Shown one piece after another: positions 17,218-25,199 of a stretch of DNA of 64,000 nt. Both the position numbers and the translations under genes were made by a program. Numbering within the stretch: the stretch's first letter is position 1; every line of letters begins with the position of its first letter. The DNA lies in the NCBI RefSeq assembly GCF_009905615.1, contig NZ_JAAAKW010000004.1, forward strand, positions 248,001-312,000. Reading direction: 5' to 3'. This stretch comes from Pseudomonas sp. SLFW. Its GTDB lineage: Bacteria > Pseudomonadota > Gammaproteobacteria > Pseudomonadales > Pseudomonadaceae. The notes beneath the pieces are model-generated. The model ran no database searches and was not told where the DNA came from. It was given only the letters and a program-made list of their open reading frames with translations.

Positions 17218-17883
17218 CTAATCGACAGAGGTTCGCAACACATCGCCATTTTTGATTGTCTGCCAGATGCGCTTCACTGCCGGTGTCATGTTGGCAGGGT
17301 GAGCTTCCAGACTGCGCTCGCGGTGGGCCAGGGCTTTGACGTAGAGCACTTCGGGGACGCGTACGACCTCGTTCCTGTCGGGGATGCATTCCCTGTCTCG
17401 TCCCGGGACGATGCCGACGGGTGAATATCCTGCCTTTTCCAGCAGTTTCTGGACGGTGTTGTTGTGCAGCGTTGCGTAGGTGTAGATGTTTGCCAGGCCC
17501 TGCAAGCGAGCCGAGGCTTCGATCAAATCCGTGACGACCACGCCCAGCCCTGAACGCCTGTGCTCAGGGGCTACAACGCCCAGGCGACCATACAGCGACT
17601 TTGTGTCGTAGTCCCGTTCCAGGCAGACCATCGAGACCAACTCAACGCCCTTGAGGCCTACATAAATGATCGTGTCGCGAGAGCTCTCGTGTTTCAGCGA
17701 TACCGACTCGAAATAAAATTTGGGCCTGGTGAACCGGGCGCCGTCACCGTGGCTGATATTGGGATACCACTCCGGAAGCTTCTCAACCAGTTTCGGGACG
17801 TCCAAACGAGAGAGTTGCACCAGGGTGTACCCGTCAGGCAAGGCTTCGCTCAACCGGGACTGCAAAGGGTCGGGCCATTTCAT
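17218..17883 (-). CDS. GNAT-family acyltransferase
   Basis: A 221-residue protein whose central part has the GNAT acetyl-CoA motif: LGVVAPEHRRSGLGVVVTDLIEAS, with the RxxGxG-like pyrophosphate loop at RRSGLG. The following YTYATLHNNTVQKLLEKAGYSPVG fits motif B. The family transfers acetyl or other acyl groups from CoA; the acceptor is unknown. I place the start at ATG 17883 (MKWPDP), although AAGGAA is rather far upstream (about 14 nt). The frame stays open to 18003, so a longer N-terminus is possible. Confidence 0.75.
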   Translation of the reverse strand: MKWPDPLQSRLSEALPDGYTLVQLSRLDVPKLVEKLPEWYPNISHGDGARFTRPKFYFESVSLKHESSRDTIIYVGLKGVELVSMVCLERDYDTKSLYGRLGVVAPEHRRSGLGVVVTDLIEASARLQGLANIYTYATLHNNTVQKLLEKAGYSPVGIVPGRDRECIPDRNEVVRVPEVLYVKALAHRERSLEAHPANMTPAVKRIWQTIKNGDVLRTSVD

Positions 17884-18016
17884 AAATGTCTCAACGATTT
17901 CCTTCTGGGGAAGACAAGAAGGGGCCGCTTTACCGACACCGTGTTCGGTACGACACAGCAAGCCCCCGCGCGCTTCATTCAGGCCTGGAGGCCTGAGCTT
18001 CAAGCCGCTGACGTGT

Positions 18017-18469
18017 TTATTTCAATGCGGCTTCCGGAGGGCGGCGAAAGCCGATCGCGATCCTGTTAAAGGTGTTCATCAGGCCGATGGCAATTGTCAG
18101 GTCGACGATCTGTTTTTCACTGAACACGGCAGACACCGCTGTGAACTCTTCATCCGGAATCGCGGTTTCGGCGACGCGCGTGACGGTTTCCGCCCATGCG
18201 AGAGCGGCCTGTTCCTGCTCGTCGAACACCTTGCCGGCTTCTCGCCAGACTTGAACCAATGCGAGTTTTTCAGGCGCAACGCCTTTGCTGGAAAGGTCAC
18301 GAGTGTGCAGGTCCAGGCAGTAGGCGCAGCCGTTGATTTGTGAGATGCGCAAGAAGACGAGCTCGACCAGCACGCCGCTCAGGCCACATTTGGCGATGTA
18401 GCCATAAACGCCACCCAGTGCCTTGTAGCCGTCGGGTGCCGCATTGATGTAATCGATACGTTGAGTCAT
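18017..18469 (-). CDS. AhpD-like carboxymuconolactone decarboxylase family protein
   Basis: A 150-residue alkylhydroperoxidase-D-fold protein. The active-site region reads INGCAYCLDLHTRD, with the CxxC pair and the His four residues later. Such proteins reduce peroxides or act as protein-disulfide reductants. It lies 10 nt downstream of the cupin gene and is surely co-transcribed with it. The pair is divergent from a MocR regulator. Confidence 0.88.
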   Translation of the reverse strand: MTQRIDYINAAPDGYKALGGVYGYIAKCGLSGVLVELVFLRISQINGCAYCLDLHTRDLSSKGVAPEKLALVQVWREAGKVFDEQEQAALAWAETVTRVAETAIPDEEFTAVSAVFSEKQIVDLTIAIGLMNTFNRIAIGFRRPPEAALK

Positions 18470-18479
18470 GTCACGGTTC

Positions 18480-18899
18480 CTATTTGTCAGGAGTGGTCAG
18501 ATTTTTATCGTCGCTGTCGACGACGAATACGGCCAGGAGCTTGGCAGGTTCGGTCGTCCTGGCATTCCCTCCCATCAGGTGGTGGGCGCCAGGCTCTTCC
18601 GCAAAACTTTCGCCAGCCTTGTAAATGCGCGCGGGGTGCCCTTCGACCTGGCTGCGGATGCTTCCGGAGACGACGTAGGCATAGATAAACGCCGAATGGG
18701 CATGATGGTGGGGTAGCGATTGGCCGCCGGGCGGGTAGTTCACCTCAACGGCAATCAGGGATTTGCCCGGAATGTTGGGGATCGCCTGTGCGAAGTTGGG
18801 AACCACCTGGTCCCCCGCTTTCTGAGCGTCATGGGCACTGACAGTACCCGCCAGTGACAGCAGCGCCGCCAATGCCCAGGTCTTGTGATTGATCGTCAT
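18480..18899 (-). CDS. Exported cupin-domain protein
   Basis: A 139-residue protein with a signal peptide (MTINHKTWALAALLSLAGTVSA, cleavage after about residue 22). A single cupin follows: QSLPHHHAHSAF gives the metal His cluster, and EPGAHH gives the second motif. It probably sits in the periplasm and binds a metal. Genes of this type often pair with AhpD-like genes, as here; the physiological substrate is not known to me. Confidence 0.83.
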   Translation of the reverse strand: MTINHKTWALAALLSLAGTVSAHDAQKAGDQVVPNFAQAIPNIPGKSLIAVEVNYPPGGQSLPHHHAHSAFIYAYVVSGSIRSQVEGHPARIYKAGESFAEEPGAHHLMGGNARTTEPAKLLAVFVVDSDDKNLTTPDK

Positions 18900-19152
18900 G
18901 GTCGCCTCCTTTTGAAGGCACGATAGGCCTCACGGAGTTCAAACATAAGAACCTGAAATGGATTTTTCCTCTGTACCACGGATGCGTGTTGGCAATTGAC
19001 CGTCGACGGGAAAAGCCGTTAATGCCATTGCCTTGCGCTCCTCCTCCAGTGCAGCGGCAAACGCTGAGGAGGCTAAAATGCGTCCGCAGGTGTCATCCAG
19101 GCAGGAGCAACAAAAAGGTCCAGTTCCTTTAGTTTTTTTTGTACCATGCGGC

Positions 19153-20562
19153 ATGAACACTCTTCTGAACCTAAGCCTTGACCGAAACATCAAGGTCCCG
19201 TTGGCCGAGCAAATACGCAGTGGCATCGCGAACGCCATCGACTCGGGCATTCTCGTGCCTGGGGCCAGGCTACCGTCGTGGCGTGATCTGGCGTCGCAGT
19301 TGGGCGTTGCCCGAGGCACCGTTCGCGTCGCTTATGAGCGTTTGCTGGACGCACAACTCATCGTATCGTCGCGCACCAGCGGGACGCGTATCGCGCCACG
19401 TCCCAGAAGCGCAAAGGCTGCCGCTGAGCCGGTCGGTCAGGCAAGCTCATTGCCTGAGATGTACAGAAACTTCTCCTCAGGCCCCGGTATATTTCAGATG
19501 GGCATACCTGCCCTGGATTGCTTCCCCATGAAGCAGTTTGCGAGAATCCGGGCCCATGCCGTGCGCGCGGAAGTTGTGACGGCGCGGGGGTATCCCGATC
19601 CCCGGGGGGAGGGTGAATTGCGACGTGAAATTGCCGCGCATCTCGCCATTTCACGCTCGATCGAATGCCTGCCTTCGCAAATCATCATCACCTCGGGCTT
19701 CACCGGCGCGCTGGGGTTGGCCTTGCGGGTATTGCGCCTTGAGGGGAAAACCGCGTGGATGGAAGACCCCGGATTTCCCCTGACCCGACTTTCCCTGCAG
19801 ACGTCGCAAGTGCGACCGATACCCGTGCCCGTTGACGGCGATGGCTTGAACATCCAACACGCCATCGCTCAGGCCCCCGATGCCGCCCTGGCCATTGTGA
19901 CGCCGGGTCAGCAGGCGCCGCTTGGCCCGACGCTGTCGCTGACTCGGCGCTTGTTGTTGCTGGAGTGGGCCGCGCAATCGGGCGCGTGGATCATCGAAGA
20001 TGATTACCTGGGAGAACTCCAGCTCACCGGGCGAGCCGCCCCCGCGCTGAGTTCGCTTGACCGTGAAGGTCGCGTGCTGCACATCGGCTCATTCAGCAAG
20101 ACCCTGAGTCCGACACTGCGTTTGGGGTTCATCGTGGTGCCTGTGGCGCTGGTATCCGCGTTTGTGGATGCCGCCACGTGCCTTGCTCCGGCGCCGGGGC
20201 CGGCGGTCCAGAATGCCATCGCAGAATTCATGAAAGAGGGGCACTACATGCGGCACTTGCGGCGCATGAAGCGCGTGTATGCGACACGACGTGACGCCTT
20301 GTTCGCTCAATTGAAACCTTGGGGGCTGCCTGCCCGGGCGGCTGGATTGGCCATGCTCATCGACCTGCCCGAAGGTGCCCAGGATATTCGCGTGGCGATG
20401 GAGGCCAGGCGCTTCGGTTTGACGCCGGCCCCCCTGACACCGTGGTACAGCGACGCCTCGGTTTCGCGTCCGGGATTACTCTTGGGAGTGGCCTCGGCGG
20501 CGGATGATCGGCTGGGCGAATACTGTGATCGATTGAGGCGGGTGATCGACGAATTCGCCTGA
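19153..20562 (+). CDS. MocR/GntR-type PLP-dependent transcriptional regulator
   Basis: A 469-residue fusion. The N-terminal GntR winged helix (PLAEQIRSGIANAIDSGIL ... WRDLASQLGVARGTVRVAYERL) joins a fold-type I aminotransferase domain. The PLP lysine lies in GSFSKTLSPTLRLGF, and the ED-DY signature in WIIEDDYLGEL. MocR proteins sense PLP or amino-compound ligands. ATG 19153 is chosen because homologues start close to this point; the open frame reaches back to 19033. It is divergent from the cupin/AhpD pair, its most likely target, and convergent on a Bcr-type exporter. Confidence 0.87.
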   Translation: MNTLLNLSLDRNIKVPLAEQIRSGIANAIDSGILVPGARLPSWRDLASQLGVARGTVRVAYERLLDAQLIVSSRTSGTRIAPRPRSAKAAAEPVGQASSLPEMYRNFSSGPGIFQMGIPALDCFPMKQFARIRAHAVRAEVVTARGYPDPRGEGELRREIAAHLAISRSIECLPSQIIITSGFTGALGLALRVLRLEGKTAWMEDPGFPLTRLSLQTSQVRPIPVPVDGDGLNIQHAIAQAPDAALAIVTPGQQAPLGPTLSLTRRLLLLEWAAQSGAWIIEDDYLGELQLTGRAAPALSSLDREGRVLHIGSFSKTLSPTLRLGFIVVPVALVSAFVDAATCLAPAPGPAVQNAIAEFMKEGHYMRHLRRMKRVYATRRDALFAQLKPWGLPARAAGLAMLIDLPEGAQDIRVAMEARRFGLTPAPLTPWYSDASVSRPGLLLGVASAADDRLGEYCDRLRRVIDEFA

Positions 20563-20580
20563 GAGACAGGGAGCCGTGGC

Positions 20581-21783
20581 TCAAGAAACGGCTACCCCGC
20601 TTTTGCGAACCCCCAGCCGCTGGATGGCCAGGGAGGCTATCGCAAACGCTGCCATGACGCAGGCAGTGGACAATGCGCTGTTGCCCATTTGCAACGTGCC
20701 GACCAGCGCGCTTGCGCAACCGGCCAGCACCATCTGAATTCCCCGCAAGACGGCGGTTGCAACGCCGGCCATTTTCCCCATGGGTTGCAGGGCGTCGTGG
20801 ATCACGTTGGGACTCAACAGTCCGACGCCCAGAAGCACCAACGCCACCGCCATGACGAACATGACGGCGTTCAGTTCTCCACTGAGGGTGATGGCGGTCA
20901 GTATGAGGCTCGCCAAGGCAATCAGGGCATTGGCGAAATTCGCGATGGGCGCCGAGGGCCAGCCCCGAAGCGCGAGTTTGCCGTTCAGCAGCGAGCCGCA
21001 CATGAGGGCGCCTGCGGTCAGTGCGAACGAGAGGCTGTATTGACCGCTGCTCATTCCGAAATCCACGGTCAAGACTTCAGGTGATCCGGCGATGTAGGCG
21101 AACATGACGCCAAAGCTGCAGGCGTTCACCAGCGTGTTTCGAAGGAACGTAGGGTTGATCACCACCGATCGGTAATTGCTCATCACGCTCGTCCAGGTCA
21201 TCTGTTGCGTGGCCGTCGGCGCGCTTTCCCTGAAACAGAAAAAGGCAACCGCCGCACTCAGGATGCCGCTCGCGGCGAGCAAGGCATAGGCGCAGCGCCA
21301 GCCACTCAGGCTCAGCGCGACGGTGCCCAGAATCGGGGCAATGATGGGGCCCAGCCCCAGCACCAGCGTGATGGCCGACATCCGTACCCGCGCCTCGTCC
21401 CCTTTATAGATATCTCGAGCGATGGCGAACGGCAGGGTTGCGGCGGTCCCGGCGCCCACTCCCTGAATCAGTCGGCTGCCCAGCATGAAGGCGAAGTCCG
21501 TGGAAAGCGTCGCACCCAATCCGCCGACAACGAAGATCATCAAGCCGGCGACGAGAATGGGGCGACGGCCAAATCGGTCGGCCATAGGCCCGAATATCAG
21601 CGGGCCCACCGAGAATCCGACAAGAAATACGCTGAGTGTCTGGGGCATCAGGCTGACGGGAACGCCCAGTGCCACAGCGGTGGCGGCGAACCCCGGTAAA
21701 CCGATGTCGATTGACAGCGGAGCAGTGGCTGCCAGCGCGCCCAGGAACAGGATCATCAGTGCGCCATTTGTTTTGAGTTCCAC
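20581..21783 (-). CDS. Bcr/CflA-type MFS multidrug exporter
   Basis: A 400-residue MFS protein with 12 predicted helices. The N-terminus resembles Bcr/CflA drug:H+ antiporters (LGALAATAPLSIDIGLPGF), with FGPMADRFGRRPIL as the loop 2-3 motif and VGAGTAATLPFAIARD in helix 4-5. The start is GTG 21783 with GAGGACG upstream. It is convergent with the MocR gene, the stops being 18 nt apart. Confidence 0.85.
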   Translation of the reverse strand: MELKTNGALMILFLGALAATAPLSIDIGLPGFAATAVALGVPVSLMPQTLSVFLVGFSVGPLIFGPMADRFGRRPILVAGLMIFVVGGLGATLSTDFAFMLGSRLIQGVGAGTAATLPFAIARDIYKGDEARVRMSAITLVLGLGPIIAPILGTVALSLSGWRCAYALLAASGILSAAVAFFCFRESAPTATQQMTWTSVMSNYRSVVINPTFLRNTLVNACSFGVMFAYIAGSPEVLTVDFGMSSGQYSLSFALTAGALMCGSLLNGKLALRGWPSAPIANFANALIALASLILTAITLSGELNAVMFVMAVALVLLGVGLLSPNVIHDALQPMGKMAGVATAVLRGIQMVLAGCASALVGTLQMGNSALSTACVMAAFAIASLAIQRLGVRKSGVAVS

Positions 21784-21955
21784 ATCACGTCCTCGTAGTC
21801 GGGCCGAGTACGATGAAATGAAGCGTTTTCAAAAAAAAGCACCAGGAACGCGCCAACGATCTGTACCACCCGTGGAAGTGGCTTCGGGCGTTGAGGCTTG
21901 CGGCATGGTCTACGGCATTTTCTGAGAATTGAGCTCCGTTTCCGGGGCTGAGCAG

Positions 21956-22711
21956 TCATTGGGCGTCGTGGAAAATGATGCCCAGTGTTCGACGGACGCC
22001 ACTGTGAATCCGGCTCACCCCATGCCGCATACTGATGCGATAAAACCCGCGCGAGGAACGGGCAGGGCGACTGTTCACCGCGACAATCACGGCCTGGCCC
22101 TGGTGCAGATTGACCACCTCTGCGCGGCCAGGCTTTTTCGGATCGCTCTCAGTGAGGATGAGTTCGCCGCCCGTGAAGTCCAGTCCCGGCTCATCGAGAA
22201 GGAAGATCACCTGGAAGGGGAATACATGCTCGCCGTACAGGTCCTGATGCAGACAGCAGTAGTCATTTGTCCGGTAGCTCAGCAACAGCGGTGTAGGCCT
22301 GCGTTGGCCGGCTTCATGACAGATTTCAGCGAATTCGCTGTGAGCCACTGGGAAACGCTCCTCCATTCTCAGTGCGTCATGCCAACGATTGGCAATGGGC
22401 GCCAACTGCCCGTAGAGGTGGCTGCGCAGATCAGCGACGGTCGCTGGAAGTGGGTAGGAGAAATATTGATACTCCCCGCGCCCGAAGCCATAACGCTCCA
22501 TGACAATACGGCTTCGAAAACGTTGGGGCTCGTTGTAGAGGGCTGCCAGCGCGTGGCAGGTCTCTCGGTTCAGCAATGTGGGCAATACCGCAAAGCCCTC
22601 TTGACCCAGCGAGGCTTCGACGGCGCGCCAATCCAGTGTTTCGAAGCTCGCTCCCGATGCCGTGTCGGACGCGACGCCGTCGTCAAATCCCAACGCAAAT
22701 TGATTGTTCAT
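21956..22711 (-). CDS. 2OG-Fe(II) oxygenase of the Oxygenase-NA type, paralogue C
   Basis: A 251-residue 2-oxoglutarate/iron dioxygenase. The iron ligands are visible as His155 and Asp157 in CLHQDLYGEH and His230 in RHGVSRI, with Arg234 as the likely 2OG-binding residue. A conserved YGFGRGEYQYF lies at about 74-84. Family members are predicted to act oxidatively on damaged nucleic acid. ATG 22711 overlaps the stop of the Ada-like gene (ATGA), so the two are coupled. It is the last gene of a five-gene operon and is clearly paralogous to the genes at 23015 and 23770. Confidence 0.85.
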   Translation of the reverse strand: MNNQFALGFDDGVASDTASGASFETLDWRAVEASLGQEGFAVLPTLLNRETCHALAALYNEPQRFRSRIVMERYGFGRGEYQYFSYPLPATVADLRSHLYGQLAPIANRWHDALRMEERFPVAHSEFAEICHEAGQRRPTPLLLSYRTNDYCCLHQDLYGEHVFPFQVIFLLDEPGLDFTGGELILTESDPKKPGRAEVVNLHQGQAVIVAVNSRPARSSRGFYRISMRHGVSRIHSGVRRTLGIIFHDAQ

Positions 22712-23004
22712 CTTGATTCCTGATGGCGTGGAGTTGGCGGCCAGTTGCCGTTTTTCCATTCGCGGTATTCGTGGGGCATGCAGACTGCACAAGGACGGTA
22801 GCCCGCTGCTATCGCAGACGGCTCGTCGAGAAAGAACACACGATGCTTCGCATAGCCTCCTCGGGCGATGGCTCGCAGGCCAGCACGGCAATCGAGTTTG
22901 CCGTAGAGCCCGGTGCGTCGGTGACCGCCGAACGTGCCACGCTGTGCGCTGAGGAACGGTTTGCCGTCCGTGCCTATCAACATCCAGCCATGGTCGGGCG
23001 CCAT
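22708..23004 (-). CDS. Stand-alone Ada-type zinc-binding domain protein
   Basis: A 98-residue protein matching the N-terminal zinc domain of Ada: RTGLYGKLDCRAG, then HRVFFLDEPSAIAAGYRPCAVC. In Ada this domain holds four zinc cysteines, one of which takes methyl groups from DNA phosphotriesters. Here Cys39, Cys72 and Cys75 remain, but the acceptor position is Gly35. It therefore cannot act as Ada does and may bind DNA or metal only. It lies 10 nt after oxygenase B and overlaps oxygenase C by four bases. Confidence 0.8.
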   Translation of the reverse strand: MAPDHGWMLIGTDGKPFLSAQRGTFGGHRRTGLYGKLDCRAGLRAIARGGYAKHRVFFLDEPSAIAAGYRPCAVCMPHEYREWKNGNWPPTPRHQESR

Positions 23005-23014
23005 AGAGGGACAC

Positions 23015-23722
23015 TCAGGGAGCGAAGTGAAAGCTGATTGAAATGCCGATGCGCTCGCCGCTTCTTACGCGGCTGATGGCATGTTTCATGTTCACGCGGT
23101 AGTAGCCTTTGCTGCCCTTGAAAGGGCGTTGCGCCGTCGTGATGATCGCCAGGTCGCCCTGTTGCAGCGGGACGACCATGGGGCGCGATTGCATGCGGGG
23201 ACGCTGTTCGGTGAGCACGAGCTCGCCGCCTGTGAACCCTTCTCTGCAGGAGCTCAGGAGACCGACCAACTGAAGCGGGAAAACCCGTTCTCCGTCTGCA
23301 TCCTGCTGCAGGCCCAGATAGTCTTCTGTGCGCAAGCAGGTCAGCTCCGTCAGTTCGCTCCGTTGCCCTGCTTCGAAGCACTGCATTTGAAACTGCTGCA
23401 GCGTTTCCGGATAGCGATACGGCTGGGCCAGGGTCTCGCACCAGCGGTTGGCGATCAGGGCCAGCGGCGCGTAAAACGCTTCTCTGAGGCTGCGTAATGC
23501 GGCGGGAAGCTCATCTTTCCAACGGTAGGCCGAGCCTCGTCCTGATTGCTGTTCGCTCAAATCGATTTGCACCTGATTCGATGAGCTTTTGCGTACGTCG
23601 GCAAGCGCGCCGAGGATGTCGGGCTTCAGAAAGCCGGGCAGCACCGCAAAACCTTCCTGGTCAAGTTGCGTCGTGATGTTGTGCCAATCGAGATGTTCGG
23701 TGGCGGTGGCGAATGTGTTCAT
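23015..23722 (-). CDS. Degenerate 2OG-Fe(II) oxygenase, paralogue B
   Basis: A 235-residue paralogue of the two flanking oxygenases. The expected CLHQD motif reads GLQQD: the first iron-binding His is Gln139 (codon CAG at 23308-23306), while Asp141, His214 and Arg218 are kept. The YGFGxGEYQYF motif of its relatives is also replaced by an RGSAYRWKDE segment. Without the first His, normal iron chemistry is doubtful, yet the frame is intact and tightly packed in the operon. It may be a non-catalytic partner or use altered chemistry. ATG 23722 is preferred; the open frame runs to 23773. Confidence 0.8.
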   Translation of the reverse strand: MNTFATATEHLDWHNITTQLDQEGFAVLPGFLKPDILGALADVRKSSSNQVQIDLSEQQSGRGSAYRWKDELPAALRSLREAFYAPLALIANRWCETLAQPYRYPETLQQFQMQCFEAGQRSELTELTCLRTEDYLGLQQDADGERVFPLQLVGLLSSCREGFTGGELVLTEQRPRMQSRPMVVPLQQGDLAIITTAQRPFKGSKGYYRVNMKHAISRVRSGERIGISISFHFAP

Positions 23723-23769
23723 AACGTTTTCAGGTCTCAGAAAAGGGTTCGCATGTCGCAGGTGGCCGT

Positions 23770-24489
23770 TCACTTGGCGTCATGAAAAATAATGCCTACG
23801 GTATGCCTCAGCCCAGCCTGTATGCGGCTGACGCCATGGCGCATGAGGGCCTTTTTCGATTGACCCCGCCGTCCGGTCACGGGCCGTGTCCGGACCGCGA
23901 AAATGACCGCGTCGCCCTGCTGAAGGGGTACCACTTCGGCGCGCTGCGAGCTGGATGAGTACTCCGTCACGACGAACTCTCCGCCCTGGAAATCGACCCC
24001 TGGCACCGACAGCAAGATGGCGACCTGCAGAGGGAAAAGGTGCTCTCCATAAACGTCTTGATGCAGGCAGTTGTAATCGCCGGACTGGTATTGAAGCAAC
24101 AGCGGCGTCGCTCGCGTCTGACCGGCCTGGTGGCATCGTTCAAGGAAAGACGTCAACGTCATGGGGTAGCGCAAGGCATCGCCGAGGCGTTCGCACCAGC
24201 CATTGGCAATGGTTGCCAGATGGGGATAGAGGGCATGCCTTAACGCGTTGATCAATGGCGGCAGCGGATAGTCGAAATATTGGTATTCACCGCTTCCAAA
24301 CCCGTGCCGCGCCATGACCACCCGAGTGCGAAAAAGCGTCGGGTCGCTGTACAGTCCAGCCAACGCCTGGCATTGATCGGCGGTCATGATCGAAGGGACG
24401 ACCGCGTAGCCCGAATCATCCAATGACCGCTGCAGGCTCGGCCAATCCAGCCCCTGGGAGGGGGCAAGCAGAGTCCGGGTCCGCGTCAT
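23770..24489 (-). CDS. 2OG-Fe(II) oxygenase of the Oxygenase-NA type, paralogue A
   Basis: A 239-residue oxygenase with intact His143/Asp145 (CLHQDVYGEH), His218 and Arg222 (RHGVSRI), plus the YQYFDYPLPP segment at about 69-78. It is close to paralogue C throughout (GIIFHDA at both C-termini). ATG 24489 overlaps the stop of the methyltransferase gene by four bases. It is the second gene of the repair-like operon. The likely reaction is 2OG-dependent oxidation of a nucleic-acid adduct; the substrate is inferred from context only. Confidence 0.86.
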   Translation of the reverse strand: MTRTRTLLAPSQGLDWPSLQRSLDDSGYAVVPSIMTADQCQALAGLYSDPTLFRTRVVMARHGFGSGEYQYFDYPLPPLINALRHALYPHLATIANGWCERLGDALRYPMTLTSFLERCHQAGQTRATPLLLQYQSGDYNCLHQDVYGEHLFPLQVAILLSVPGVDFQGGEFVVTEYSSSSQRAEVVPLQQGDAVIFAVRTRPVTGRRGQSKKALMRHGVSRIQAGLRHTVGIIFHDAK

Positions 24490-25046
24490 CGGTTGGACTC
24501 CTTTTCCAGGAGTGTCCGCTTACGCTCAACCCCCCAGCGATACCCCGAAATAGCCCCGTCACTTCGAACGACCCGATGGCAAGGGATCGCGACGGCCAGC
24601 ACGTTCGCGGCACACGCGCCGGCCACCGCGCGGATGGCGTCAGGATTGCCCACTTCACAGGCGACGTCGCTGTAGCTGCGGGTTTGCCCCGCTGGAATGT
24701 GCTGCAGGGCGGTCCAGACTTTTTGCTGAAAGACCGTGCCCCCGACATCCAGATTCAGGACTTTCGAGGTCTTTCCCGTATCGACCAGCGAGATGACCTG
24801 TTCGAGTTCCGATCTCAAGACCTCACCCGCCTGGACGTGTTCTCGTTGAGGAAAAGCCGCACTCAGCTGGTTCAGCAGGCCAGCATCGGTGTCGTCCAGG
24901 AATATCGCGCAAATGCCGTAGCCACTGTGGCCCACCAGCACCGGGCCAAAAATGGTCCGGCCGATGGTGTAGCGAATGGCACCGGCAGGGCGCTCGCGAG
25001 GGGAGCGGAAGATAAGGTTGATCGAAGACAGCAGCGAAGTGTTCAT
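24486..25046 (-). CDS. Methylated-DNA--protein-cysteine methyltransferase (Ogt/Ada C-domain)
   Basis: A 186-residue alkyltransferase. The acceptor motif is IPCHRVV with Cys156, followed by GAISGYRWG and KRTLLEKE. The helix-turn-helix arginine-finger region is GNPDAIRAVAGACAAN. It removes O6-methyl groups from guanine (or O4 from thymine) in a single-turnover reaction. It is the first gene of the operon; ATG 25046 has AGGAAC upstream and a 9-bp inverted repeat immediately before that. It lacks the AraC and zinc domains of Ada, but a separate zinc module is encoded two genes later. Confidence 0.92.
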   Translation of the reverse strand: MNTSLLSSINLIFRSPRERPAGAIRYTIGRTIFGPVLVGHSGYGICAIFLDDTDAGLLNQLSAAFPQREHVQAGEVLRSELEQVISLVDTGKTSKVLNLDVGGTVFQQKVWTALQHIPAGQTRSYSDVACEVGNPDAIRAVAGACAANVLAVAIPCHRVVRSDGAISGYRWGVERKRTLLEKESNR

Positions 25047-25060
25047 GGCAGGTGTTCCTG

Positions 25061-25085
25061 ATCTGATCCGACGATGGGATCAGAT
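25061..25085. promoter_or_regulatory. Inverted repeat upstream of the alkylation-repair-like operon
   Basis: Perfect 9-bp arms ATCTGATCC (25061-25069) and GGATCAGAT (25077-25085) with a 7-nt spacer. It ends 15 nt before the methyltransferase ATG, so it could be an operator over the promoter or a stem in the 5' leader. No dedicated regulator gene is beside the operon. Confidence 0.55.
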
Positions 25086-25199
25086 TAGGGTTCGCACGCG
25101 ATATGGACACTCCGCTCCTTGCGATTGAATTCTGCGTGGCAGATTTTCTGCGCGGTGCGAAAACTGCGAGTCTTGTGCGACAGTGCCAGCGCTCTGAAA

